A DNA stretch of 39,066 nucleotides. Origin: Segetibacter sp. (GTDB taxonomy: Bacteria; Bacteroidota; Bacteroidia; Chitinophagales; Chitinophagaceae). Positions 16,822-23,511 of this stretch are shown piece after piece (the stretch's first letter is position 1; the number at the start of each line of letters is the position of its first letter). Where the stretch lies: NCBI GenBank assembly GCA_028288485.1, contig JAQBNO010000018.1, forward strand, positions 1 through 39,066, written 5' to 3'. Below the pieces are notes generated by a model. That model did no database searches. It had not been told where the DNA came from and saw nothing but the letters and a program-made list of their open reading frames with translations. The position numbers were made by a program, and so were the translations under genes.

Positions 16822-17403
16822 TCAGACTCTTAGCGAGCCACGGAATGCCCTTGCGGCATAGTACGATTCCGCTCCATTGTGATACAGGAAAATATGGTCG
16901 TATCGGCGATCGCAAAAGAGGGCACCGCCCAGTTTTCTGATATTAGCAGGTGTTTTCACCCAGCTCGAAGTTTTCGTATCGAAATTTCCAAGTTGCTGCA
17001 AGTCCCGGTATTGGTCCTCTGTTAAAAGTTCAATGCCTATTTCAGCAGCCATCCCGGTCGCGCTATTTTCCGGTTTATTTTCCTTTCTTGATTCCAATGC
17101 TTGGTGGTCGTAACAAATACTTCTGCGGCCTTTAGGACTTTCGGCTGAACAATCATAAAAAATGTATTCGCCCGTCTTTTTATCCTCACCAATAACATCG
17201 GGTTCACCACCGGTTTGTTCCATCTCATTCAGCGACCATAGTTTTTCTTCGCCAGCTGGCGAATCCAGCTTTGCAAGCACTTTAGCCCATTCAATACCTG
17301 CATGGCGGTTCATGTTTTTCTCGAAACGCCCTTTTAATGTCTTGAGTAGTTCTTCACGTTGACCCCGTGATAACGGGTCTTTTGAAATAGTCTTTTTTGA
17401 CAT
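16822..17403 (-). CDS. DUF4256 domain protein
   Basis: 193 residues, the only intact gene in this degraded patch. It matches the DUF4256 family nearly end to end: LLKTLKGRFEKNMNRHAGIEWAKV at the N-terminus (residues 19-42), then LWSLNEMEQTGGEPDVIG, YIFYDCSAESPKGRRS, the central MAAEIGIELLTEDQYRDLQ, and the C-terminal GALFCDRRYDHIFLYHNGAESYYAARAFRG. The family is soluble and of unknown biochemical function. The start is ATG 17403, just downstream on the minus strand of a duplicated copy of the same start context (17393-17430). Flanking pseudogenes suggest the area is prone to gain and loss of genes. Confidence 0.85.
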   Translation of the reverse strand: MSKKTISKDPLSRGQREELLKTLKGRFEKNMNRHAGIEWAKVLAKLDSPAGEEKLWSLNEMEQTGGEPDVIGEDKKTGEYIFYDCSAESPKGRRSICYDHQALESRKENKPENSATGMAAEIGIELLTEDQYRDLQQLGNFDTKTSSWVKTPANIRKLGGALFCDRRYDHIFLYHNGAESYYAARAFRGSLRV

Positions 17404-17430
17404 TGTTCTTATATTTTTTTTGACATTGTT
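17393..17430 (-). repeat. Duplicated start-codon context of DUF4256 gene
   Basis: TTTTTTGACATTGTT (plus-strand reading) occurs at 17393-17407 and again at 17416-17430. On the minus strand each copy encodes ATGTCAAAAAA. The upstream copy yields a 5-codon frame (MSKKI then TAA, 17424 down to 17407) in front of the real gene. Confidence 0.8.
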
Positions 17431-17480
17431 TTAGTTACAGCCCGACCTAAACTTATTCCATTCTTTTCAACTCGTTGAGG

Positions 17481-17504
17481 CATTGAAGGGTCACTCACTT
17501 GTAC
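17481..17504 (-). repeat. Interspersed repeat copy 9 (GAGTGAC subfamily, variant 3' end)
   Basis: Minus strand reads GTACAAGTGAGTG then ACCCTTCAATG. The first 15 bases are the same as in the copy at 16259-16282. Confidence 0.7.
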
Positions 17505-17568
17505 GTTGTATTCGCTTCGTTCTTTATCAGACAACTGCAGTATTACTGTAAAAGAATGCTCGCAAATA

Positions 17569-17636
17569 GCTGGTGCAATTCAACTGGGAGAACAATTTCA
17601 AACGCATTTTTTCCTATAACGAATAAGCATTGTGTT
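17569..17636 (+). repeat. Diverged duplicate segment A (partner at 18648)
   Basis: Shares GCTGGT, AATTCAACTGG, a TTTTTCCTATAA stretch and TGTTAA-type end with 18648-18713 in the same order and spacing. Both strands are translatable over parts of it, so its coding strand is unclear. Confidence 0.55.
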
Positions 17637-17712
17637 AATTAGGTTAGGAGTGAGTTCGCCCATTTTGTTGTCTTGGCAAAGCAATTAGTGTTATTTTCTT
17701 GAAGCGTTGGTA

Positions 17713-17782
17713 GCCTGCAGTCGGTTGTAGCAAGTTGGCTAAGTAGAGTGAGTGTGTGGGCTTGCTACAAGGGTATGCAGGC
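17713..17782. repeat. Large imperfect inverted repeat (hairpin)
   Basis: The left arm (17713-17734) and right arm (17761-17782) pair over 7 bp (GCCTGCA with TGCAGGC) and 10 bp (TTGTAGCAAG with CTTGCTACAA), separated by a symmetric 5-nt internal loop. The terminal loop is 26 nt. TTTT follows the right arm, so it could also work as a terminator. Confidence 0.7.
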
Positions 17783-17845
17783 TTTTAACTACAAAGTGAA
17801 AAACTTATTTTTTTAAACCGGCCATTCTTTTGCCCTGCAGCTAAG

Positions 17846-18099
17846 CTACTCTACGTACTGTTCCCAGTGATACAGGATTGAAGGATCAAAGTCTGCACCA
17901 TTAGGCCAAACTAAAGTTTGTACTTCATCATCGAGCTTTACTTGTTTAAAAATTCAGGATCTCTCAAAGCCCCATACATTTCCCCATAAAGAACCGGAGC
18001 AAGATCAATTGTTTTACGGGTATTATTTTCAAAAATAACTTCAAGGGTATGTAGCCCGACAATATTAAACGATCTAATATAATGTATCTCGTGTTTCAT
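17846..18099 (-). pseudogene. Frameshifted DUF2442 gene
   Basis: The first part reads MKHEIHYIRSF.. to LAPVLYGEMYGALRDPEF and then stops at 17938. Shifting one frame recovers VKLDDEVQTLVWPNGADF and DPSILYHWEQYVE, ending at TAG 17846-17848. Both halves fit DUF2442 (LYGE..LxDPE then VWPNGADFDPxxLY). The break is at a T-run (plus-strand A-run 17948-17952): one more T would give FFKQVKLDD, the family-like reading. DUF2442 proteins commonly pair with DUF4160 as a suspected toxin-antitoxin-like couple. Its start lies 10 bases after the DUF4160 stop, as expected for such a pair. An in-frame upstream ATG at 18126 is less likely. Confidence 0.8.
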
Positions 18100-18109
18100 A
18101 TTTTCAATT

Positions 18110-18378
18110 TTAACGTAAAGGTTCAATAGGTTCAGGCAGCTTTCCTGATTGCAACCGATCCCAGTCTTTCTGCAATTCTTCCTGGTGAAGTTCTGCCCAA
18201 TCTTCTACCAGACGTTTTTGTCGCAATGGAAAATTTCCGGCTATTAGTCCAACAGTATTTATGCTGAAAACTCTGCCTGTTTCTGATAATATGCGTGAAA
18301 GTGTGGTGTACTATGTTCAACACCTGCTTGCATGTACATGCGAATGATAATCCCAAAAAACCTTGACAGCTCTGGCAT
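18110..18378 (-). pseudogene. Frameshifted DUF4160 gene
   Basis: From ATG 18378 the minus strand reads MPELSRFFGIIIRMYM and then STPHFHAYYQKQAEFS, then meets TAA. A two-frame shift near 18258-18266 recovers INTVGLIAGNFPLRQKRLVE followed by DWAELHQEELQKDWDRL and the end at TAA 18110-18112. These blocks (GIIIRMY, PHFHAYY, LVxxWAELHxEEL) are diagnostic for DUF4160. Removal of a GC dinucleotide or gain of one base would restore it. It is upstream of, and in line with, the DUF2442 gene, which is also frameshifted. Confidence 0.8.
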
Positions 18379-18433
18379 TAATACTTGTTTGTTGCAAAAT
18401 TATTCTATTATTTATGTTTTTGTTGTTGGTAGA

Positions 18434-18675
18434 AGTGAGTTCATTAATATAGACCAAAATACCATATTAAATGCTGACGATTATTTTAAAAATATAATTG
18501 GTGTAACACTTCCGGCTAATGCTGCTATAGAAACTATTAAACTCAAATTTTCTGCTTCAAGAGAGCCTTATGTGAATACTAAGCGCTTGCATCATTCCAA
18601 AACATTATTTCACGAGATGAAAATGGAAAGATGTTTGTAGAATTGTTGCTGGTTGTAATTCAACTGGTGATATAA
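18434..18675 (+). pseudogene. Remnant of a WYL-domain regulator gene
   Basis: The reading NADDYFKNIIGVTLPANA and IKLKFSASREPYVNTK then RLHHSK resembles the C-terminal part of WYL-domain transcription regulators (DYFxxxIGVTxPENA, LxFxPxxxPYVxTKPLHHSQ). A frame change near 18614 leads to DENGKMFVELLLVV before a stop at 18673-18675. The N-terminal helix-turn-helix part is absent: the preceding sequence is the divergent DUF4160 remnant. An open frame begins at 18332, but the residues before about 18434 do not look like the family. WYL proteins are often regulators of defence or accessory genes; nothing of that kind survives here. Confidence 0.6.
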
Positions 18676-18713
18676 TTCCTTAAGGCATTTTTCCTATAAT
18701 TAATATTATGTTA
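18648..18713 (+). repeat. Diverged duplicate segment B (partner at 17569)
   Basis: Second copy of the segment described at 17569-17636, overlapping the end of the WYL remnant. Confidence 0.55.
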
Positions 18714-18807
18714 AGTCACTCCTCCCCGAAGATCTTCTTAGTCACTCTTTTATTTCTTAGAAAACAATGCTTTGGTGTAGACACTTTCGACCCACGAACT
18801 TTTACAA

Positions 18808-18828
18808 GTACAAGCGAGTGACATCATC
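18808..18828 (+). repeat. Interspersed repeat copy 10 (GAGTGACA subfamily)
   Basis: GTACAAGCGAGTGACATCATC; the last bases depart from the consensus CAACGATG. A coding-like stretch follows directly on the plus strand. Confidence 0.6.
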
Positions 18829-18939
18829 AAAGGGATCCATTCGGACAACCATGTTGACGGAATCGCGTCTGCCGGTAACACTACCCTTCGTATTCCGGCG
18901 GCTATATTTAGGAAATATAAGGAAACCAGGTACAAATAA
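18823..18939 (+). other. Possible gene fragment (C-terminal end)
   Basis: In one plus frame the sequence reads IKGIHSDNHVDGIASAG then NTTLRIPAAIFRKYKETRYK and stops at 18937-18939. Composition and codon choice look protein-like, but there is no start and I know no family. The minus strand is also open here, so this is tentative. Confidence 0.25.
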
Positions 18940-18953
18940 AAATTAGCAGGCAT

Positions 18954-18987
18954 AAAAAAAGCTACCCGAACGAGGATAGCTTTTTTT
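18954..18987 (-). terminator. Terminator of gyrA-TPR unit
   Basis: On the minus strand GCTATCC pairs with GGGTAGC (one G-U pair) and is followed by seven T. It lies 17 bases after the TPR gene stop. On the plus strand the stem has a mismatch, so it is best assigned to the minus strand. Confidence 0.8.
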
Positions 18988-19003
18988 ATTATAAAGTTTG
19001 TTT

Positions 19004-20311
19004 TTAGAACTTACCGTGCATACTATCGTAGTATTTACTCTTGGCATCAAACTTATCATAGTCTTTAGGATTTAACACCTTGCTTCTGTCTCTTTTATAC
19101 GCATATAAATTATATAGAAGGTCAGTAGCTTTACCAACAACATTCTTTTCGGTATTTGTACGTGTCGTTTTTGCTGAAAGACTGGCATAGGATTTTTCAA
19201 GCCATTGGATGCTTTTATCTGCAGCAGCATCAACTCCTTTATCGGCTGCTGCCCTCCTGGTCTTAATATCGGCAGTTACACCTTTAATCTGACGCGCTGC
19301 ATCCGATGCATCTTCGAACGCAGTATAAGCAGCAACTCCGGCATTATATGCAGCGAGCGCATTAGTTGTGTCTAACTCGTATGCTCTTGAAAAAGCATAA
19401 GCCGCTTTATTTGTATACTCTGCCTTTTTAGCAGCGTCAAGATCTTTGATTTTCTTGTTGTTGATGAAATAATCACCATAATCTAAATAATTGCTGGAGG
19501 TAAGAGATTTAGCACCATCAGCCGTAGTAAATTTAGTCAACATTGCATCCGGGGCAAGATTGTCAGACATGTTTGCGAATTCCAAATCGTTCCATAAAGA
19601 GTTTTTAGGAAACGTTTCTTTAGCAAGTCCCAGGTACTTTTGAAAATTTGCTTCGTCTTTAGCATTCAAATAATACTTTGTCAGAAAGTCGTAGATGCTT
19701 TCATAATCCTGGCCGCTTAGCTTCAGTTCGGCTAATTTGCCATAATACTTTGCGGCTTCTTCATTTTTCTTTGCATTTTGTGCAGTTACACCCGCATATA
19801 AATACGAGGTAGTATCAAAAGCTGAATTAGACCATTTTCTGCTGGTAAAAAGATCACCTAATTCGGCTACATCTTTAAATTGTGCATAAGCAGAATCCCA
19901 GTTTTTCTCATTATAATTTTTTACCCCGGCACTGAACATGGAACCATAAATAGAATTGATGCCAGCATAACCGTCTGCTTTTAATTTCGCCTCTGTTGGC
20001 TCTAACTCAAGGTATTTCTTTAATGCCTGGTAACCTTCCCTGCCGGCATTAGGATATTTATCTTTTAAAGTAGGATCACCAGCAATAGTGCCCAGGATCT
20101 CAGCTTTTAAAAGATAGGTTTCGGCATTTTCGGCTGCTTTTGGATCCGCGCTGATTTTGTCAAGTTCTGTTTTTGCTTCCTCTAGTTTTCCAGCGCCTGC
20201 GGCACCGACTTTACTTAAAGTAAAGGCGTTTCTTACTTTTTTATAATCCTGGGCTTTAACTCCTGATGCTATAACAAACAAAAGCATAAAGCCAATCGTT
20301 ATTTTTTTCAT
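19004..20311 (-). CDS. Exported tetratricopeptide-repeat protein
   Basis: 435 residues. The signal peptide MKKITIGFMLLFVIASGVKA is followed by Q, a usual cleavage context. The rest is helical and rich in Ala, Lys and Asp, with TPR-like helix pairs such as AETYLLKAEILGTIA, WDSAYAQFKDVAELGDLF, KNEEAAKYYGKLAELKL and AAYAFSRAYELDTTNALAAY. It is probably a periplasmic or outer-membrane scaffold protein; no catalytic motif is visible. Its start is 21 bases after the gyrA stop codon and no promoter is seen between them, so it is probably transcribed together with gyrA. A T-tailed hairpin follows. Confidence 0.85.
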   Translation of the reverse strand: MKKITIGFMLLFVIASGVKAQDYKKVRNAFTLSKVGAAGAGKLEEAKTELDKISADPKAAENAETYLLKAEILGTIAGDPTLKDKYPNAGREGYQALKKYLELEPTEAKLKADGYAGINSIYGSMFSAGVKNYNEKNWDSAYAQFKDVAELGDLFTSRKWSNSAFDTTSYLYAGVTAQNAKKNEEAAKYYGKLAELKLSGQDYESIYDFLTKYYLNAKDEANFQKYLGLAKETFPKNSLWNDLEFANMSDNLAPDAMLTKFTTADGAKSLTSSNYLDYGDYFINNKKIKDLDAAKKAEYTNKAAYAFSRAYELDTTNALAAYNAGVAAYTAFEDASDAARQIKGVTADIKTRRAAADKGVDAAADKSIQWLEKSYASLSAKTTRTNTEKNVVGKATDLLYNLYAYKRDRSKVLNPKDYDKFDAKSKYYDSMHGKF

Positions 20312-20332
20312 GATGTTTATTTTAGTTGTTGT

Positions 20333-22990
20333 TTAGTCATTATTTTCAAATGTTGTATCGCCCGGGTTTTCGCTTTCTGAAGAACCCTCGCTGGTATCTT
20401 TATCCGTGTTTGGAAGAGTCTCGCCTTCTGCAGTTTCCGGCTCCTGTTCTATTCTATCAATCGCTTCATTTTCTGCTTCAATAGAAGCTTCTGTTAAAAC
20501 CAGGGCTTCTTCCTGTTCCTGGATCTTAGAAATGGCTGCAATCTCATCTCCTTCATCAATTCTGATCAGCTTCACTCCCTGGGTTGCCCTTCCAGCCTCC
20601 CTGATATCTGCTACGCTTGTGCGAATGGTAATACCAGACTTGCAGGTGATAACAAGGTCTTCCTTACCTGTTACGTCCAAAATTCCTACCAGGCCGCCCG
20701 TTTTATCCGTAACATTAATCGTTTTAACACCTTTTCCACCCCTGTTCGTTATCCTGTATTCGTCGATATTTGTTCGTTTACCAAAACCCTTTTCACTTAC
20801 AACCAATATATTTCTTGAGGCGTCGTCTTTATTAACACAAACCATACCAATTACCTCATCCTTATCATCGTCAAGGTCTATACCAAAAACACCTATTGCA
20901 CCCCGTCCGGTCGGACGAACTTTATCTTGTGGAAAACGGATAGCTCTGCCTGATTTCACTGCAAGCATAATTTCACATTGAGTGTCGCATAAGCGGGCTT
21001 CCAGCAACTGATCGCCTTCATTTATATTAATCGCATTTACGCCGTTTGCTCTTGGGCGGCTAAAATCTTCCAAATCGGTCTTTTTTATAATCCCTCTCTT
21101 AGTAACTAAAATTATAAAGTGATTGTTTAAATACTCCTTGTCGGTAAAATCCTTAATATCGATGATTGCTCTTACTTTATCGTCATTTGGCAATTGCATC
21201 AGGTTTTGAATAGCGCGCCCCTTCGTATTCTTGTCTCCCTCCGGCACTTCATACACTTTCATCCAGTAACATCTTCCCTTCTCAGTAAAGAACATTAAAG
21301 TATGATGCGTTGAGGCAACAAATAAATGTTCAACAAAATCTTCGTCCCTGGTCTTCGTGCCCATTGAGCCGCGACCGCCTCTTTTTTGCTGGCGGTATTC
21401 GTCGGAGGAGGTTCTTTTAATGTAACCTAAATGTGAAATAGTGATCACAACGTCTTCTTCTTCAATGAGATCTTCAATTCTCATTTCATTTGACAAGTAA
21501 GAGATCTCTGTTTTTCTTGCGTCTCCAAATTTCTCTTTTACTTCAAGTAACTCTGTTTTTATCAGCTCGTATCTTAGTGCTTCGCTGCCTAACAATTCCT
21601 GCAGGTGTGCAATTATTTTCATCAAATTGTCAAATTCTTCTTTGATCTTTTCACGCTCCATGCCGGTAAGACGCTGCAGGCGGAGCTCGAGGATTGCTTT
21701 AGCCTGGATCTCGTCTAAACCCCAACCAGCGTTAATTAAATTTTCCCTGGCAATATCAGGAGTAGATGAACTTCTGATCAAACGGATCACTTCATCAAGG
21801 TGGTCAAGGGCAATCAGGTATCCTTGTAAGATATGTGCTCTTTCCTGTGCTTTCCTTAATTCAAATTTAGCACGCCTGATCACCACTTCCATCCTGAAGT
21901 CAATGAACTCAACAATAAGCTCTTTGAGGTTCATTGTTTTCGGCCGTCCCTTAGTAAGTGCTACATTATTAATACCGTAGCTTGTTTGAAGCTCGGTAAA
22001 CTTATACAGTTGGTTAATAATAACATTTGCTACGCCATCTCGTTTAAGGTCAACAACTATTCGGGTTCCTTCACGTTTGTTACTTTCGTTGTTTACGTGG
22101 GCAATGCCCTCGATTGTTTTGTCATTTACCAGTTGACCAATCTTGTCGGTTAGCATATCCCTGTTAACCTGGTAAGGTACTTCAGTTATGATTATTGTCT
22201 CCCGGCCGCTTGGTTTGGTTTCCACCTGGCATCTTCCGCGAAGTACCACTCTCCCACGGCCCGTCATCATACCTTGCTTCACACCTTCCATTCCGTAAAT
22301 AATACCACCGGTAGGAAAATCGGGCGCCTTTACATAAACCATTAATTCTTCAATGGTAATCTCTTTGTTGTCGATGTAGGCGCCGCAACCATCTATCACT
22401 TCACTTAAATTATGGGGAAGCATATTGGTAGCCATACCTACAGCAATACCACTGCTTCCGTTTACCAGTAGCTGCGGTATTCTTGTCGGCAGAACAGTCG
22501 GCTCCTGCAAACTATCGTCGAAGTTAAATTGGAAATCAACGGTATCTTTCTCAATATCATCAAGCATGCTTTCAGCAATCTTTTCTAATCGCACCTCCGT
22601 ATAACGCATTGCTGCCGGAGGGTCTCCATCCTGGTTGCCAAAGTTACCCTGCCCGTCCACCATAACATATCGCATAGTCCAGTCCTGCGCCATACGAACA
22701 AGGGTATCATAAATTGACGCATCTCCGTGCGGATGATATTTACCCATTACCTCACCAACAATACGTGCAGATTTTTTATACGGCCTGTTACTGAAATTAC
22801 TTAATTCATTCATTCCATAAAGAACGCGGCGGTGAACCGGTTTGAATCCATCCCGTGCATCAGGCAGGGCACGACCAACAATAACCGACATTGAATAATC
22901 AATGTATGCGGTTTTCATTTGTTCTTCGATATTTACCTGTATTACGCGGTCGTTGTCGCTTGTTTCGAGTGGTTGTATATTTTCTTCCAT
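20333..22990 (-). CDS. gyrA: DNA gyrase subunit A
   Basis: 885 residues. Subunit of the type II topoisomerase that introduces negative supercoils; GyrA cuts and rejoins DNA. The catalytic tyrosine is Y130 in [10 protein letters not shown]. The quinolone-resistance region reads [17 protein letters not shown] (residues 86-102), with Ala91 at the position equivalent to E. coli Ser83. The GyrA box is QKRGGRG (535-541), which marks it as gyrase rather than ParC. Six beta-pinwheel blades follow, then an acidic tail from about residue 835 as in many gyrases. Followed closely by the TPR gene. Confidence 0.98.
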   Translation of the reverse strand: MEENIQPLETSDNDRVIQVNIEEQMKTAYIDYSMSVIVGRALPDARDGFKPVHRRVLYGMNELSNFSNRPYKKSARIVGEVMGKYHPHGDASIYDTLVRMAQDWTMRYVMVDGQGNFGNQDGDPPAAMRYTEVRLEKIAESMLDDIEKDTVDFQFNFDDSLQEPTVLPTRIPQLLVNGSSGIAVGMATNMLPHNLSEVIDGCGAYIDNKEITIEELMVYVKAPDFPTGGIIYGMEGVKQGMMTGRGRVVLRGRCQVETKPSGRETIIITEVPYQVNRDMLTDKIGQLVNDKTIEGIAHVNNESNKREGTRIVVDLKRDGVANVIINQLYKFTELQTSYGINNVALTKGRPKTMNLKELIVEFIDFRMEVVIRRAKFELRKAQERAHILQGYLIALDHLDEVIRLIRSSSTPDIARENLINAGWGLDEIQAKAILELRLQRLTGMEREKIKEEFDNLMKIIAHLQELLGSEALRYELIKTELLEVKEKFGDARKTEISYLSNEMRIEDLIEEEDVVITISHLGYIKRTSSDEYRQQKRGGRGSMGTKTRDEDFVEHLFVASTHHTLMFFTEKGRCYWMKVYEVPEGDKNTKGRAIQNLMQLPNDDKVRAIIDIKDFTDKEYLNNHFIILVTKRGIIKKTDLEDFSRPRANGVNAININEGDQLLEARLCDTQCEIMLAVKSGRAIRFPQDKVRPTGRGAIGVFGIDLDDDKDEVIGMVCVNKDDASRNILVVSEKGFGKRTNIDEYRITNRGGKGVKTINVTDKTGGLVGILDVTGKEDLVITCKSGITIRTSVADIREAGRATQGVKLIRIDEGDEIAAISKIQEQEEALVLTEASIEAENEAIDRIEQEPETAEGETLPNTDKDTSEGSSESENPGDTTFENND

Positions 22991-23056
22991 TTATCGTTTT
23001 AAAATCCTTTTTAGGAGTATTTTCTTATTCTTTTTTTACCAGGTTTTAAGAGTGTG

Positions 23057-23064
23057 CAAATGTA
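23057..23064 (-). promoter_or_regulatory. gyrA: -7 element of gyrA promoter
   Basis: Minus strand TACATTTG fits TAnnTTTG, 66 bases before the gyrA start. A T-rich stretch lies where the -33 element is expected, but no exact TTTG box was placed. Confidence 0.5.
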
Positions 23065-23115
23065 ACTTTTTTTAAGGCAGAAAAAAGGTTAAAAACAGTT
23101 GATTTTTAACGAGTT

Positions 23116-23124
23116 TTATCCACA
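23116..23124 (+). promoter_or_regulatory. DnaA-box sequence upstream of gyrA
   Basis: TTATCCACA is the classical DnaA-box sequence, 125 bases upstream of the gyrA start and just upstream of its -7 element. Only this single perfect box was found; a cluster, as needed for an origin, is not visible. Confidence 0.35.
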
Positions 23125-23261
23125 AATGTTCACTTGTTTTCATGATATTTTTACCCCCCGATATCAAACATATTTATTGTAATGATCTGTTCAAAAAAAA
23201 CACTATTATAAAAAGTGAAATAATGAATAAAAGTTCAATAAAGTGCTGCGCTAAAAGCAGG

Positions 23262-23279
23262 TGACAGTGCCACCTGTAA
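23262..23279 (+). other. Hairpin inside gyrA-rluD spacer
   Basis: CAGGTG and CACCTG pair around a short loop, in a non-A/T-rich stretch that stands out from its surroundings. It could be part of an unannotated RNA that ends at the T-tailed hairpin 23381-23410. Confidence 0.35.
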
Positions 23280-23380
23280 AGCTATTGGTACCGTTGGGCA
23301 AACTACTTTCCTAACTTAAAAGACTGGTAAGAGCGGCGCGTGAGGAGAAGTTATGTAAGGTTCTTCAACCGGATGAATTT

Positions 23381-23410
23381 AAAATGCCTGTCCTGCCGGC
23401 CAGGCATTTT
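23381..23410. terminator. T-tailed hairpin in gyrA-rluD spacer
   Basis: AAAATGCCTG (23381-23390) and CAGGCATTTT (23401-23410) form a perfect 10-bp stem. No protein gene ends just upstream on either strand, so what it would terminate is unclear. Confidence 0.6.
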
Positions 23411-23470
23411 GCATACGCAATACCAATGCCGGCCACCAAAAAAACGGCCGTAGTTGTAGCAAAGTCCTAC

Positions 23471-23504
23471 TTTGACGATTAACACTCTACCTGCCTTACC
23501 TTTG
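23471..23504 (+). promoter_or_regulatory. Candidate promoter of the pseudouridine synthase gene
   Basis: TTTG (23471-23474) and TACCTTTG (23497-23504) are a -33/-7 pair with a 22-nt gap. The annotated ATG (23512) is only 7 bases after the -7 box. Confidence 0.5.
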
Positions 23505-23511
23505 CCGCCGT

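Larger units (their letters stand above)
17431..17845. other. Gene-free stretch with repeat, duplicated segment and large hairpin
   Basis: Contains the interspersed repeat at 17481-17504, a segment at 17569-17636 that resembles 18648-18713, and a 22-bp imperfect inverted repeat at 17713-17782. No intact gene is seen. Confidence 0.6.
22991..23511. other. Divergent gyrA-rluD intergenic region
   Basis: Holds the gyrA promoter (-7 at 23057-23064), a perfect DnaA-box sequence (23116-23124), an A/T-rich stretch up to about 23240, hairpin-forming sequence at 23260-23280, a T-tailed hairpin at 23381-23410 and the rluD promoter. No protein gene is seen. Confidence 0.6.

Noticed and set aside
17713-17782. 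attC-type integron site
   Set aside because: The bulged stem is similar in shape, but the GTTRRRY/RYYYAAC core sequences are absent and there is no integrase or second site in the window.
17938-18126. 62-residue protein as a complete gene
   Set aside because: It is only the first part of DUF2442; the missing C-terminal half lies directly downstream in another frame, so it is called a pseudogene.
18132-18356. 74-codon open frame on the minus strand
   Set aside because: Third frame across the frameshifted DUF4160 gene; the family sequence lies in the other two frames.
20406-20981. 191-codon open frame antisense to gyrA
   Set aside because: Shadow of the strongly conserved gyrA C-terminal part; its Ser/Leu/Ile-rich reading is typical of antisense translation.
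23116-23240. Replication origin upstream of gyrA
   Set aside because: Only one perfect DnaA box and no box cluster, dnaA or dnaN nearby; kept only as a single-site observation.
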